Of a DNA stretch of 64,000 bases, positions 8,775-19,626 are shown piece by piece (within the stretch, counting starts at the first letter, position 1; the number at the start of each line of letters is the position of its first letter). The stretch is from Plazaster borealis (Eukaryota > Echinodermata > Asteroidea > Forcipulatida > Labidiasteridae). The notes beneath the pieces are model-generated. The model had not been told where the DNA came from and ran no database searches. It was given only the letters and a program-made list of their open reading frames with translations. The translations under genes and the position numbers were made by a program. Location: NCBI GenBank assembly GCA_021014325.1, contig CM037475.1:2449001-2513000 (forward strand). The letters run 5' to 3'.

Positions 8775-9594
8775 GTGGCGTAACTAAGGGGGGGGCACGT
8801 GCCCCCCCATTGATGTCCGTGCCCCCCCCGGCCCCATTTGAAATCTGGACTTTTGTGATTGGAAATTTCCAGAGTAATACTTACATTTTATACGCTTTGA
8901 TGAGATAATTTCGAAGTTTTTAAAACTATTTTTCCATTTACATGCAGAAAATATATATTCTTTTACACTCATGCCAGAATATCTTATGAAAAAATAGTTA
9001 GTAACATAAACAAGGCGATGAAAAAGAGGGTTTGTTCAGGCCCGTAACCAGGATTTTTTTTTTTTGGCGGGGAGGGAGGCGAATATGAAAGAAAATGTAC
9101 ATCGGCGCGTTAGCGCCGCCCGTCACGTAGCGACGCAGGGGGGGAGTTGGGGGAGTTGGAAGAAGTTCGAAATTTTGTAAAAAAAAGAATGCCCAATTCA
9201 AGCCATTTGGTGCACCATTTTTGCGCTATGATTTTGGTTATTATACAACTCAATTACAGTTTTGTATCAGTATTATTTCTGCATATATAATGCTTAGACG
9301 GCGTATGCCACCCATTGCGTCCTCTATTTACATTTTTGTAAATTATTGAATGTTATAAATATCATAATTTAACGATAATAAGTCACAATTAAGATGCAGA
9401 ATTTTTTAATTAATTATTTTTGGCAGGCTTTTTCATTTTATTTTTTTAATAGTTTATTTTTTTTATTTTTTTATTTTTTAAGGGGGGCCGTCCGACCCCC
9501 CCCCCCGCCCGATTACGGGCATCGGCTTGTTTTAAAGAAAAAGGTAAACGGAAACTTACCCCCCTGAAATTTTACCGGAGTTACGCCGCTGTAT
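8775..9594. mobile_element. Inverted-repeat DNA transposon remnant with a second element nested inside
   Basis: The outer ends are CAGTGGCGTAACTAAGG and the inverse TTACCGGAGTTACGCCGCTG. Inside, at about 9,038-9,525, lies a second pair, CAGGCCCGTAACCAGG and CGATTACGGGCATCGG, each next to G- or C-rich tracts. CAGTGGCGTA-type ends are common on non-autonomous DNA transposons of animals. Nothing coding survives. Confidence 0.6.
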
Positions 9595-9599
9595 TGTTT

Positions 9600-9818
9600 A
9601 CTTTTATTTTGTATTATATATTTCTGGTAATGAAACCAAGGATGTCTCGTAAGTGAACTTAATCACTGTAGCTCTCTAGCCTGAGGAAACCTGTAAACAA
9701 GGGTGCTTGCTATGTGAACCAACAAACACCGGGGTTAACCCCTGCTCTTCCACGATAAGTGTTTCTGTGTTCTTTTACGTGCACTTATACCAATCCTTGT
9801 ACACGGGTCCTACGGCAT
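9600..9818 (-). mobile_element. SINE body copy, uninterrupted
   Basis: Matches 2,424-2,580 and 2,805-2,880 (ATTATATATTTCTGGTAAT, GTGAACTTAATCACTGTAGC, CACCGGGGTTA, TGTACACGGGTCCTACGGCA). It lacks the nested MITE. The tRNA-like head is missing because the next MITE starts at 9,819. Confidence 0.65.
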
Positions 9819-10214
9819 ATAGGGTTGTATACGTTTGGTAATTGGAATCCACTGTTTGTTTCAATCCTACATAGTTGTAGATATATACCATAAAACTAAC
9901 CTGTGAAAATTTCATTTCAAAAGATGGTAGCGTTTTTGAGATATTGCCAAAAATCTGGAGCGGTTAGTGTCCACGCAGGAAGAATAATCTGCAATTGGAA
10001 TACACAATCTGAGAAACGTTACTGCAGTAACGCTTTTCAGATTCAAATTTGTGGGGATAAAAAGTGATATATTTGTCCATAACCGCACTACTTCGAAGTG
10101 AAAAGTTTCTCAAAATGCATTATACTATCCAAAGCTGCTGTACTTCTTACAAAGTAAGTTTTTATTGCCATTAATTTTCAGAGTCATTACCAAAAACGTA
10201 TACAGACCCTTTAA
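9819..10214. mobile_element. MITE family B, well preserved copy
   Basis: The ends are imperfect inverted repeats: AGGGTTGTATACGTTTGGTA on the left and TACCAAAAACGTATACAGAC followed by CCTTTAA on the right. A central palindrome AATCTGAGAAACGTTACTGC is paired with its complement near 10,042. It ends only 50 bases before the acceptor of the SLC43 exon at 10,264. Confidence 0.7.
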
Positions 10215-10263
10215 GCGTCAAATTTGCTTACGTCTCGAATGTTATTTTTCGTTTACAATTCAG

Positions 10264-10387
10264 TTTCCCTGGGGAGTATTTTGGTGCCGTGTACGGATTG
10301 ATGATTGCACTTTCGTCCGTCTTCAGTCTTCTTCAATATCCTCTCTTCATTGTTACTCAAGACGTCTTCGATGGCGATGATTTTTGG
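10264..10387 (+). CDS. SLC43-family transporter, exon with FPGEYFGAVYGL
   Basis: Acceptor TTTTCGTTTACAATTCAG, phase 2 entry. It reads FPGEYFGAVYGLMIALSSVF, then SLLQYPLFIVTQDVFDGDDFW, and leaves at phase 0 before GTACGC. SLC43A members have FPxEHFGKLFGLxMALSAxV followed by SLLQxPIFxL at this point, the penultimate helix pair. One of the most diagnostic segments of the gene. Confidence 0.92.
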
Positions 10388-11234
10388 GTACGCACATCTT
10401 ATAGACACCGTCAAAGGCGTGCAATAAAACAAGAACAAACAAACAAACCAACGGACTGACGGGAAAGCAAAGTACACACAAAGAGACTACAACACACACA
10501 AAGCACACAGCTCTGTGTTGCAGTCACTTTGGACATCCTATACTTCAACACAGTAATAAAACACTGTGTGGACGTGTGTAAGTCCACATAGTGTTTCAAG
10601 CCCATACATTATGTGGGCTTCTTTTGTTCTCAGATCCACGAACTCACAAGTAATAATCACAAAGACTATCATTAAAAAGGCCAATAAAACACGAAACACG
10701 TATTCAAAACGATTGTTGCAAAATGTACAACATTGCATAATCTACATAACTTAAATTTAACTTTAATAAATCTATAAAATCTAATGATGAATGCTGTTCG
10801 AAACGTCGAGTAAACCACCGGTCGTTTTCAGAACCACGACTCAGAACAAAGATTGTACAAACCTGCAGCTCATATAGTGAGTCAGACAGGGGAATCAGTT
10901 CGGGGAACTGTGCCTTGGTGATACAAACATGGAATTTGGCACACAGTCAGAGTATGTCATGAGAAATATATCTGGGTATAGGGCCATCGCAGATTTATCC
11001 TTTGAAATTTGTTTAGGAAGAATAACAAGTAGTTTGCAAAACTTTCAAAACGACTGCCATTGCTTGTTATTCTACCTATATATTTTTTCAAAGGACGGTG
11101 GCCCCACAGCCAATTTGTTGTTCATGACTTAGGCCTACTCTGAGTGTGTGTGCAAATTCCACGCTTGTATCATCAAATGCACAATCCCATCACCTTCCTA
11201 CTGTAAATGTACTTTCACAATGCACATGCACCTT
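10388..11234. other. Intron, repeat-poor part
   Basis: Begins at the donor GTACGC. It includes an AAACAAACAAACC microrepeat near 10,435 and CA-rich sequence near 10,490. No exon candidate is seen. Confidence 0.5.
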
Positions 11235-11593
11235 TTAAAGGCACTGAACACGTTTGGTAATTGTCAAAGACCAGTGTTCTCACTTGGTGTATCCCAACAT
11301 GAAAATTTGGGCTCAATTGCTCATCGAAGTTGCAAGAAAATGATGAAAGAAAAAACACCCTTGTTGTACAAATTTGTGTGCTTTCAGACAGGAATAAAAG
11401 GCTTCTTGCAGGAAGTATTTTATTATTTTAGTGAGAAATTACCTCTTTCTCAAAAAACTACGTTGCTTCAGAGGGAGTCGTTTTTCACATGGTGTTTTAT
11501 ACTATCAACAGCTCTCCGTTGCTTGTTAGCAAGTAAGTTTTTATGTTAATATATGTTTTGAGTAATTACCAAACGTGTATACAGTGCCTTTAA
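11235..11593. mobile_element. MITE family A, TTAA-bounded, copy 2 (reverse orientation)
   Basis: Starts TTAAAGGCACTGAACACGTT and ends AACGTGTATACAGTGCCTTTAA-like, with family A interior in the order opposite to the copies at 501 and 12,639. Both edges are TTAA. An open frame of about 130 codons that runs through it is shared sequence from the repeat and not a gene. Confidence 0.85.
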
Positions 11594-11869
11594 AGACCTT
11601 CTTGAACAAAAACGGCAACAGTGATATTTGCTGAAATTCGTTTAAAATGTTTTCAATCAATAAGGAAATTGAGTTCACATGAAATTAAACAAATTTTGAT
11701 TGTGTAAAAAACAATCATTTTGAAAACCCATCTCCGGTACTTTACAAAAAGATTCGCGAAAATCCCTGTTACGTCATCCCCCATGTTACGTCATAAAAAT
11801 TATGTGGGTGCTCCGTTTTGTTCCAGCATGGAGGTATAACAAAGCAGCATTCCACACATGACGTCAAAG

Positions 11870-12090
11870 TATTGTAATTTTGACGCATGCCGTCGACGGC
11901 AGAAGTGTTTCTAGTTTTTCAAAACCTTGAGGTTGGGGTCTAATGTTTTGATCGATAATTACGAAAAATTCAGAAGTGTACACAAAATCAGAATTACATT
12001 TAAAATGATAAACAAACGTCATTATAAACCAGTTTAAGTAGCATTCCCGTTAACATTTTTTTCGCTGAAGTACCGGTAGCTGTTTAATAT
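11870..12090 (+). repeat. Intronic segment homologous to the interior of the type A Helitron-like copies
   Basis: GGCAGAAGTGTTTCTAGTTT, AACCTTGAGGTTGGGG, CAGAAGTGTACACAAAATC, AACAAACGTCATTATAAACC and TAGCATTCCCGTT appear in the same order at about 41,655-41,810, 48,595-48,760 and 53,735-53,895. In the intron they end about 55 bases before the last SLC43 acceptor. Either the elements picked up this intron piece or both contain the same older repeat. Confidence 0.75.
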
Positions 12091-12144
12091 TATTTCTATA
12101 TATTTTAATCAATCTAAGTGTGTTCCCGTGGTTGTTTTCCGTAG

Positions 12145-12309
12145 GTTAAGATTGGCTTACTGAGTGCCAGTGTTCTGACGTACTCTCTTCCGATCTTCAT
12201 CTTTTTCCATTCAAGAAGAAAAGAGAAAACACTGAAGGACCAACCAAACGAAGAAGACTCACTGGTTAAGGACGCCGGCGACCAAGAATACCACAGCGTT
12301 TATCTTTGA
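12145..12309 (+). CDS. SLC43-family transporter, last coding exon with stop
   Basis: Acceptor GTTGTTTTCCGTAG, phase 0. VKIGLLSASVLTYSLPIFIF forms the last transmembrane helix. A cytoplasmic tail FHSRRKEKTLKDQP continues with acidic residues and ends EYHSVYL before TGA at 12,307-12,309. In SLC43 proteins the last helix is likewise followed by a short basic tail. The six exons together give about 376 residues against roughly 490-570 for family members, so some 120-190 N-terminal residues lie upstream. Confidence 0.9.
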   Translation, partial: VKIGLLSASVLTYSLPIFIFFHSRRKEKTLKDQPNEEDSLVKDAGDQEYHSVYL

Positions 12310-12638
12310 ATCGGATGAATTATATTGTCAAAGCTATTTTGGACGTCGATTTGTGCCGTGACTGTTATGTGGTTTTTTTCTGCTGTAGAGTCCAATCTGT
12401 CCGAGGCCTTCAGAAGGCGACCCTGGACATTTCTTCCTACGATGCAAGTCAATTTTGTGAGATTTCGAGATCAAGCTATTTCTCATAAAGCGAGGAAGTT
12501 ATTTTCAATTTTAAAACTATCATTATCAGACATTGCTTCGTTTCGGATATACACTGTGTATGTCAGCCTGCAAAAACACAAAGTTTGTGCCTTTACATGT
12601 CACGCTTACATTATTTTATTTGGAAAGCTGGAAATAAG
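12310..12638 (+). other. Probable 3' untranslated region of the SLC43-like gene
   Basis: Follows the stop codon directly. No clear AATAAA lies before the MITE at 12,639. The first AATAAA (12,731) is inside that MITE and another occurs near 13,164, so polyadenylation might use a transposon-derived signal. This is inference. Confidence 0.4.
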
Positions 12639-13014
12639 TTAAAGGTATTCTACACGTTTGGTAAAGACTAAAAACAAATATTAGCATAAAAACGTACTTG
12701 GTAACAAGCAACGGAGAGCTGTTGATATAGAATAAAACATTGTAGGAAACGACTTCCTCTGAAGTAACGTAGTTTTTGAGAAAGAGGTAATTTCTCACTA
12801 AAATAATAAAAACTTCTTGCAAAAAGTTTGTGTTCCTATCTGAAAGCACACAAATTTGTACAACAAGGGTGTTTTTTCTTTCATCATTTTCTTGCAACTT
12901 CGTTGACCAATTGAGCCCAACTTTTCACAGGCTTGTTATTTTATGCATATGTTGGGATACACCAAGTGAGAACACTGGTCTTTGACAATTACCAAACGTG
13001 TTCAGTGCCTTTAA
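12639..13014. mobile_element. MITE family A, TTAA-bounded, copy 3
   Basis: Starts TTAAAGGTATTCTACACGTT and ends ACGTGTTCAGTGCCTTTAA, with the same interior order as the copy at 501. Includes GGAGAGCTGTTGATA and the TTTTGAGAAAGAGGTAATTT segment. It carries an AATAAA that could serve the gene just upstream. Confidence 0.85.
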
Positions 13015-13620
13015 AGTGACGTATCTCTCTGACATACACCACTTTAGCAAATTAGTCAACATCCTTTCTGAGTAAGCTATTGTTATGCATCAGTTTGACG
13101 AGTTAAGTTTTCCTGTGTTAATACTTTCAGCGTGTTGTATCTCGGTGTAATGATGTATCCTCGAATAAATTGCCTCAGTTTCTTCAATAATGTTCAAAAA
13201 CTGAAATAAAAAAAATAAAACAAATAATGGAAATCCTTCTTCAGTGATTAGATAAATGAAAAAACAAATAAATTCACGATCCCGTAATAAAAAAAAACAA
13301 ACCCCAAAACCCAAGGCAGTTATTCATTCTTAGAACCCATTTTTCTAAAAGTGGTCTTTTTCAGATACATCATTTTACCAAAACAGGGCCTCGCGTTATG
13401 AGGATCCCATTGTTTTATCTATACAAATAGATCTTAAAACAAACAATTTTAAAGCCTATTTATCTTAGTAGGCCCACAGCTATAGCCAAGCCAGTAGAAA
13501 CTAATATTTAAAAGCCGCGCCCGGTTTGAATTTCCCGCCGAGATTCACTCGTCGTACACAATGACACTGATAGTTGGAATTCTCAATTTAAAAAACGGAA
13601 CCAGACTATTAATTTTTCTT
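13015..13620. other. Unannotated boundary between the gene and the Helitron-like array
   Basis: AT-rich sequence with A-rich runs near 13,205 and 13,285. No gene or family recognised. The satellite of the first array member starts at about 13,635. Confidence 0.4.
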
Positions 13621-13634
13621 CCAGCCTCAGCTTG

Positions 13635-14641
13635 GTTACATAACTCCTGAACCACACATTGGATATTTACAATCCATACATCACCTGAAAGGTCTTAATA
13701 CACCTAACACGCGCTACACAAAGTGTGACCCTGTTTGACCTTGAATTCCGGTTCAAACCGGAAAGAGATATTTAATATTTAAAACAATCTTAACTTTTGC
13801 ACAACTCATTCGATTTTTACAATTTATTCATCATTGGGAAAGTATGTAACAATTTTAGAAACTATATACAGAATGTGACCTTTACTTACTGTTTAAACCG
13901 GAAGATGAAATTTAATATTTGAAAAAATCAGAACTCCTGAACCACACACTGGATTTTTATCATCTATACATCATTAGAAAGGGCTCCAAAGATTTAAGAA
14001 ACGCTACACACTGTGACCTCATTTGACCTTGACGTCGGGTTCAAACCGGAAAGTGAAAGTTAATGTATCAACAAAATGTAACTTCTAAACAACACATTGG
14101 ATTTTTACAATCTATACATTATTGGGAAAGTATGTAACAACTTAAGAAACAATACACAGAATGTAACTTCATTTGACCTTGACTTCCCGTTCAAACCGGA
14201 AGATGAAATTGAATACTTGAAAAAATCATAACTCCTGTACCACACAATGAATTTTTACAATCTTTACATCATTAGAAAGGTCTTTAAAATTTCAACAAGC
14301 GCTACACAAAATGTGACTCTTTAGACCTTGACTTTCGGTTCAAATTGGAAGTTGAAGTTTAATATCTTAACCAATCATCACTTCTTAATCAGACATTGGT
14401 TTTTAAAATGTATACATCATTGTTAAGGTCTTCAAAAAGTCAACAAACGCTGCACAAAGTGTGAACCCATTTAACCTTGACTTCCAGTTCAAACCGGAAG
14501 TTGAATTTTTATAAATCTAACTCCTGAACCAGACGTTGGGTTGATAAGGTAACTTGTCGACACCAAATCATTCACTCATAATTTGATGACATTACTCTCG
14601 AACACCTTGTTTTTGTAACCAACAAAAACTGAATCTCTAGT
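13635..14641 (+). mobile_element. Helitron-like copy H1, 5'-truncated, with about six 150-bp satellite units
   Basis: Six units (period 140-150) each contain TAACTCCTGAACCACACATT, GGATTTTTACAATC, an ACATCAT box, GCTACACAAAGTGTGACC and the palindromic pair ACTTCCGGTTCA/AACCGGAAGT preceded by TTTGACCTTG. The copy ends CGAACACCTTGTTTTTGTAA, CCAACAAAAACTGAATCT, CTAGT. The GTTTTTGT/ACAAAAAC hairpin followed 7 bases later by CTAG fits a Helitron 3' end. No Rep/helicase gene is present, so it would be non-autonomous. A close relative lies at 62,245-63,272. Confidence 0.65.
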
Positions 14642-14663
14642 TTCATATTAAATTTAACTCTTC

Positions 14664-14812
14664 GTCGGTCTCGACCGTCGGATTGACGGATGTTTTAAAA
14701 TATGTTTTCTAGTCTCGAACGTCGGATTTACAGAGGTTTGAAAAGATGTTGAAGTCTCGTTTGTCGTCCGGATTTACAGACGTTTGAAAAGATGTTTTGT
14801 AGTCTCGACCGT
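14664..14812. repeat. Three-unit tandem repeat, 45-60 bp
   Basis: TAGTCTCGACCGTCGGATT and ACAGACGTTTGAAAAGATGT alternate three times with small indels. Not seen elsewhere in the window. Confidence 0.65.
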
Positions 14813-14819
14813 TTTAATT

Positions 14820-14875
14820 GCCGCACTTTTGCCGTGCGAAAATCATTGAGTTCGTCACGGCAAAAGTGCGACGTT
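14820..14875. repeat. Inverted repeat around a short loop
   Basis: GCCGCACTTTTGCCGTG is matched by CACGGCAAAAGTGCGACG after a loop of about 20 bases. It may be the terminus or centre of another element. Confidence 0.7.
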
Positions 14876-15597
14876 AGCGCAGGCTACTAGGAGTACAAGC
14901 CGCAGAGAATGCGAGAGTCTCCAAAGACTCAACCTGATACAAAGAAGGAAGGCAGAAGGCAAGTAACTGGAATTAATTCACAAAGACATAAAAAGGTCAT
15001 TAAAAGTTATAAACCGGTTTCATGATCATTACCTATGCTAACTCCTGGCCCGCCTTTCACGCACCACGTGGACAGAAAGGCGGCAAGAGGCAGTCGGTCA
15101 AAGAAAGTCAGCTCTGATCTGACCCCGACTGATATGTCCTTTCTCTATGCTCCAACATCCGGTGATCCCTGGTGGAGCACCACATTCTTATCAACCTTCC
15201 TGCATGATTCAAATAATGACCATTCTGTAAACATATAAACATATTGATAATTGTCCCTTTAAAATGCATTACACGAACAATTGGAAGTTGAATAAATTCA
15301 TTATCTTTGTTTCATGTTAAAGAGAAGCTGTAAAAAATCCAATTTGTTTGCCTGCTGAGTCTTCCTATAGTCTGCCCGTTCTCTATGCTCTTAAGGAATT
15401 CCCCAATTGAAATTAGTCCTATTAATTGCTCTAAAATATTAAGTCCTGTGGTATTTTTCCGCCAAACGAATCCACGTACATACTCTGCCAGCACCCGCCC
15501 GCTGACAGTGATTTTATATTGGTGCCGACGAACGCTAGCGTTTTCTCTTTAAGTTTGCGCGGACGTGTTAAAATAATTTGTGTACATGTAAATTTTA
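14876..15597. other. Unclassified stretch with a GC-richer open frame
   Basis: From 15,035 to 15,238 a frame of 67 codons runs from MLTPGPPFTHHVDRKA to NDHSVNI. Its base composition is less AT-rich than its surroundings. It could be a degraded exon or retroelement piece, but I recognise no domain and see no splice sites that force it. The remainder has no identifiable feature. Confidence 0.3.
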
Positions 15598-15950
15598 TTA
15601 GGTGTTCGGGCAATCCCCCCGGAACACCTCTTGTTTTTGTTCGTTTTTTTTGTTTTTATTTTTTTTACGTGTTCGGGCAATCCGCCCGGAACACCTCTTG
15701 TTTTTGTTCGTTTTTTCTTCTTTTTTCTAAGGTGTTTGGGCAATCCGCCCGGAACACCTCTTGTTTTTGTTCGTTTTGTTTTTTGTTTTTTAGGTGTTCG
15801 GGCAGTCCGCCCAGAACACCTCTTGTTTTTGTTCGTTTTTATTTGTTTTTTTAGGTGTTCGGGCAATCCGCCCGGAACACCTCTTGTTTTTGTTCGGGGT
15901 TTTTTAGGTGTTCGGGCATTAAGCCCGAACAACTCTTTGTTATTGTTCGG
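15598..15950 (+). repeat. Hairpin minisatellite, six units (array A)
   Basis: Unit of about 60 bp: AGGTGTTCGGGC, loop AATCC, GCCCGGAACACCT, then CTTGTTTTTGTTCG and a T run. The last unit is GGGCATTAAGCCC with AACAACTC. Each unit folds into a 12-bp stem, usually with one bulged G. It lies at the 5' side of the next Helitron-like copy. It produces long but meaningless open frames on both strands. Confidence 0.85.
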
Positions 15951-17827
15951 TTTTTTTTTTACTTATTTGTTTTGCTTATTCTTCTGATAGTCGTTGGTCC
16001 GCAAAAAAACCACACTTGCAAACCTTTGATCAACTTGAAACTTAATGTGACGTTAGAAAATAACAAACAGATTGTGTGAGCAATAACGTCATAATGACGT
16101 CATCGGGTGTCAAGTTACAAGCAATTTTAGGTCAAAAAGTGCCCTCATGCCAATGCCTGTCTCTGAATATTACAGCTATGGTATTTATATTTGTGCATAT
16201 GATAGATCAAGACACGGGCAACATTTGAAAAGTTAACGCCAAATTCACATGACCTTTACTTCCGGTCGTACTGAAGGGTCAAAGTTTGCCTTTGTGTAAT
16301 TCTTTAAAAATAACTTTCCCGGCAAAAACATTAACTTCTGTATATCAGATCGACTTCAAATTTACACCATGTTAGGACCTTGATAAAACCTCCATCAAGT
16401 AGTTGTGACGTCATGATGACGTCATCAAGTGTTAAAATACAATAAATCAAAGTTTAATCCTCTAAAAATTCATAACTCAAGAAGTACAAAAGCTATTCTA
16501 ACAATCTGCACATCATCGGAGAGGTCTTGAAAAATTAAGCAAATACTACACAGAGTCGTATACCGTTTGACCTCGCTTCCTGTTCAAACCGGAAGTTGAA
16601 AAGTTCACAATTCATACTTTAAGAAATATTTATACATTTTACAAACACCTTACTCACAATTTTAACATCAGGTTGTATGTCCTTAAGTCCTCTCAAACTT
16701 TTCCACAGACATGTTACCTATTTGACCTTAACTTCCGGTTGAAATCCGGTATCGAATGACTCGTTCTATAAATTAAATTGTGTGTGAAAAGAATTGCACT
16801 GAAAACACATACAACGCGCTACAGTGTTGGGAGCGTTCCGGGTGTTATCACGTGTTGCATACATGCGAGTAGCGTGATTAGTTATGCACACATATTATAG
16901 AACAGTCTGTCATGCGCAGTAGTTAACACATTAAATGTGTGTAAGTAATAGGCCCAGGTTTTCACCCCATAGGTTTAGAGTAAAACCCGAAGAATAGGTC
17001 ATATCAAAACTTACTTGTTAACAAGCAACGGAGAGCTGTTGATAGTATAATACTTTGTAGGAAACGACTCCCTCTGAAGTAACGTAGTTTTTGAGAAAGA
17101 GGTAATTTCTCACTAAATAATAAAAACTTCTTGCAAGAAGTTTTTATTCCTATCTGAAAGCACACAAATTTGTACAACAAGAGTGTTTTTTCTTTCATCA
17201 TTTTCTTGCAACTTCGATGACCAATTGAGCCCAAATTTTCACAGGCTTGTATTTTTATGCATAATGTTGGGATACACCAAGTGAGAACACTGGTCTTTGA
17301 CAATTTCCAAACGTGTTCAGTGCCTTTAAAGGTGCAGTTTAACTTGATCTATCTAAAGTTTAATATTTCGAAAAATCATATCTTGAGAAATATATCTACT
17401 ATGATTTTAAGCTTTGCATTTGTTGTGAATGTATTATGTATGAAAGTTCTGTATAATTGATAATGACATGATTTGACCTGGCTTCCTGTCCAACCGGAAG
17501 TAAAAGAAATTTACATTAAGAGGCTCTTTTGTGAATTGTCAGTAAAAGTCTTGTATACAGTACAGTTTATGAATATTTACATGAAAACTGTCACAGATGT
17601 TCAATTAATACACGTTCTAGAGCTCAAGCAGTCTTAAGTAGGAACGTTAGCATTTATTTTCCGTGTAAACTAAAAGTATACACGTAATTGATTTACACTT
17701 TGCAATTTCACAAGCTATCAACAATCTTTTCATCGACTCAATAAAATAGTTCACACATTGACACAACACTGACCCCGATGAAATCCGAACACCTTGTGTT
17801 TGTTCCAACAAACACTAAATCTCTAGT
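15951..17827 (+). mobile_element. Helitron-like copy H2, with a MITE inserted
   Basis: Opens with a T-rich lead and GATAGTCGTTGGTCCGC. It carries two CRE-type blocks (AATGACGTCATCGG near 16,095, GATGACGTCATCAAG near 16,415), ETS-like pairs near 16,590 and 16,735, and ends ATCCGAACACCTTGTG, TTTGTTCCAACAAACA, CTAAATCTCTAGT. The family A MITE at 17,004-17,329 interrupts it. The stretch before that insertion matches 45,625-46,019. Confidence 0.65.
17004..17329. mobile_element. MITE family A, copy 4, left end missing
   Basis: Starts within the family at ACTTACTTGTTAACAAGC and ends CGTGTTCAGTGCCTTTAA. Left flank AAACCCGAAGAATAGGTCAT is the same as at 46,000-46,019, where this element is absent. 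Right flank AGGTGCAGTTTAACTTGATC matches 46,427. The insertion therefore also removed or replaced about 400 bp relative to that copy. Confidence 0.8.
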
Positions 17828-17922
17828 TAGGTGTTCGGGCATTAAGCCCGAACAACTCCTTGTTAGGTGTGAGTGCAATATGTGCACGAACACCTCTTGA
17901 TTTTGTTCTGTTTTTTTTTCTT
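17828..17922 (+). repeat. Hairpin minisatellite, two units (array B)
   Basis: Directly follows CTAGTT. Unit 1 is AGGTGTTCGGGCATTAAGCC with CGAACAACTC. Unit 2 is AGGTGTGAGTGCAATATGTG with CACGAACACCT. The inner stem changed from GGGC/GCCC to GTGC/GCAC. Confidence 0.8.
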
Positions 17923-19408
17923 CTCCATCTTCTTCCGCGGAACTCTTCTCTACAACATAACTCAAGATTGAAACTGAATTGAACCTTGAAACTCATCAGA
18001 CATTTGAACCTTAATATAAAGACGGCACAATAGTCTTGACGTAATGATGACGTCATCAGGTGTCGAATTACAAGGTTTTTAAAGTTGAAAAATGACCATT
18101 TGGTATTTGCTGTATCTCATTGAATATGAAAGCTAAGATGTTCATAATTGGGCATGTGATAGATCAAGACTGGGGCTACATTTCAAAAGTTATCGTCAAA
18201 ATCGTATGACCCCTTTCTTCAAGGTCATGCCCCTAGGTCAAAGTTTGCCTTTGTTTTTTTTCTTGAAAAACATAATTTTCGGGCTTATCTACGGCATAAC
18301 TCAAGATTGAAATTGAATTTTACATTGAAACTCATCAGACATTTGAACCTAAATATCAAGACGACACAAACTTGATGATGTCATGATGACGTCATCAGGT
18401 ATTGAATTACATTAAATCAAAGTTTAATATTTGAAAAAAATCATAACTCATGAACGACATGTTGGATTTTTACAATCTATACATCATCGGAAAGTTCGTT
18501 AAAGGTCCAACAGACGCTGCACAGAAAGTGACCCCATTTGACCTTGACGTCCGGTTCAACCCGGAAATTTAAAATTTCACAAAATTTGTATCTCAAAAAC
18601 TATTTATCATTTCAGCATAATTTTTGCATCAGGTTGTAGAACGTTGAGCCTGCTCAAATTTTTGCACAGAAATAACAACATTTTGACATTTACATCTTGT
18701 CTTATAACCACCGGCATTAAAGCGCACGTTTGTGTTGACCCACTTTGATAACGCGAGATAGTGTAATAGCACGTGTACAGATACGACTACATTGAACGTG
18801 TAGTTCGGTTTACATCAACTACATGTAGGAATACATTTAGCATCGCTGTTACCTTGTGTATTGCGCACCGCGGCATAAAGATAATCCATCTAATACTTGA
18901 AAAATTCGTAACTCCTGAACCACACATTGGATTTTTACAATCTATACATCATCTGAAAGGTCTTTATAAAACCTAACATACGCTACACTTATTGTGACCC
19001 CGTTTGACCCTGACTTCCGGTTCAAAGCGGAAGTTGAAATTTAATGTTTCAAAATTCATAATTCCTGAACCACACGATGGATTTTTACAATCTGTACATC
19101 ATTGGACAAGTATTTAACAACTTAACAAACGATATACAGAATGTGACCCCAATTGACCTTTACTTCCTGTTCAAACCGGAAGATGAAATTTAATATTTGA
19201 AAAAATCAGAACTCCTGAACCACACATCGGTTTTTTATCATCTATACATCATCAGTAAGTGCTCCAAAGATTTAAGAAACGCTACACACTGTGACCTCAT
19301 TTGACCTTGACTTCCGGTTCAAACCGGAATATGAAAGTAAATGTTCCAACAAATTGTTGGAGGTTTACAATCCATACATCATCTAAATCATCTTCATAAC
19401 TTTTTTTT
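17923..19408 (+). mobile_element. Helitron-like copy H3, 3' end missing
   Basis: 5' lead TTCTTCTCCATCTTCTTCCG, CRE blocks near 18,045 and 18,385, ETS-like pairs near 18,550, then three 150-bp satellite units near 18,900-19,400. No CTAG terminus is seen before the next minisatellite, so the 3' end was lost. A close relative is 23,891-25,592. Confidence 0.6.
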
Positions 19409-19626
19409 AGGTGTTCGTGCAATACAAGCACGAACACCTCTTGTTTTTGTTCTGTTTTTTTTTTAGGTGTTCGTGCAATATGAGCACGAACACCTCTTGT
19501 TATTGTTCTGGTTTTTTTTTTTTAGGTGTTCGTGCAATATGAGCACGAACACCTCTTTGTTATTGTTCCGGTTTTTTTTAAGTGTTCGTGCAATATGAGC
19601 ACGAACACCTCTTTGTTATTGTTCCG
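19409..19626 (+). repeat. Hairpin minisatellite, four units (array C)
   Basis: Units of about 55 bp: AGGTGTTCGTGCAATATGAG then CACGAACACCTCTTTGTT and a T run. All four units use the GTGC/GCAC inner stem, so this array is homogenised separately from arrays A and E. Confidence 0.85.

Noticed and set aside
11148..11549. 133-codon frame
   Set aside because: Runs through MITE family A; the same peptide pieces appear at other copies of the MITE (642-839, 17,004-17,303).
15519..15987. Frames of 111-127 codons on both strands with repeating peptide units
   Set aside because: They follow the hairpin minisatellite; the repeat length and symmetric stems keep frames open on both strands.
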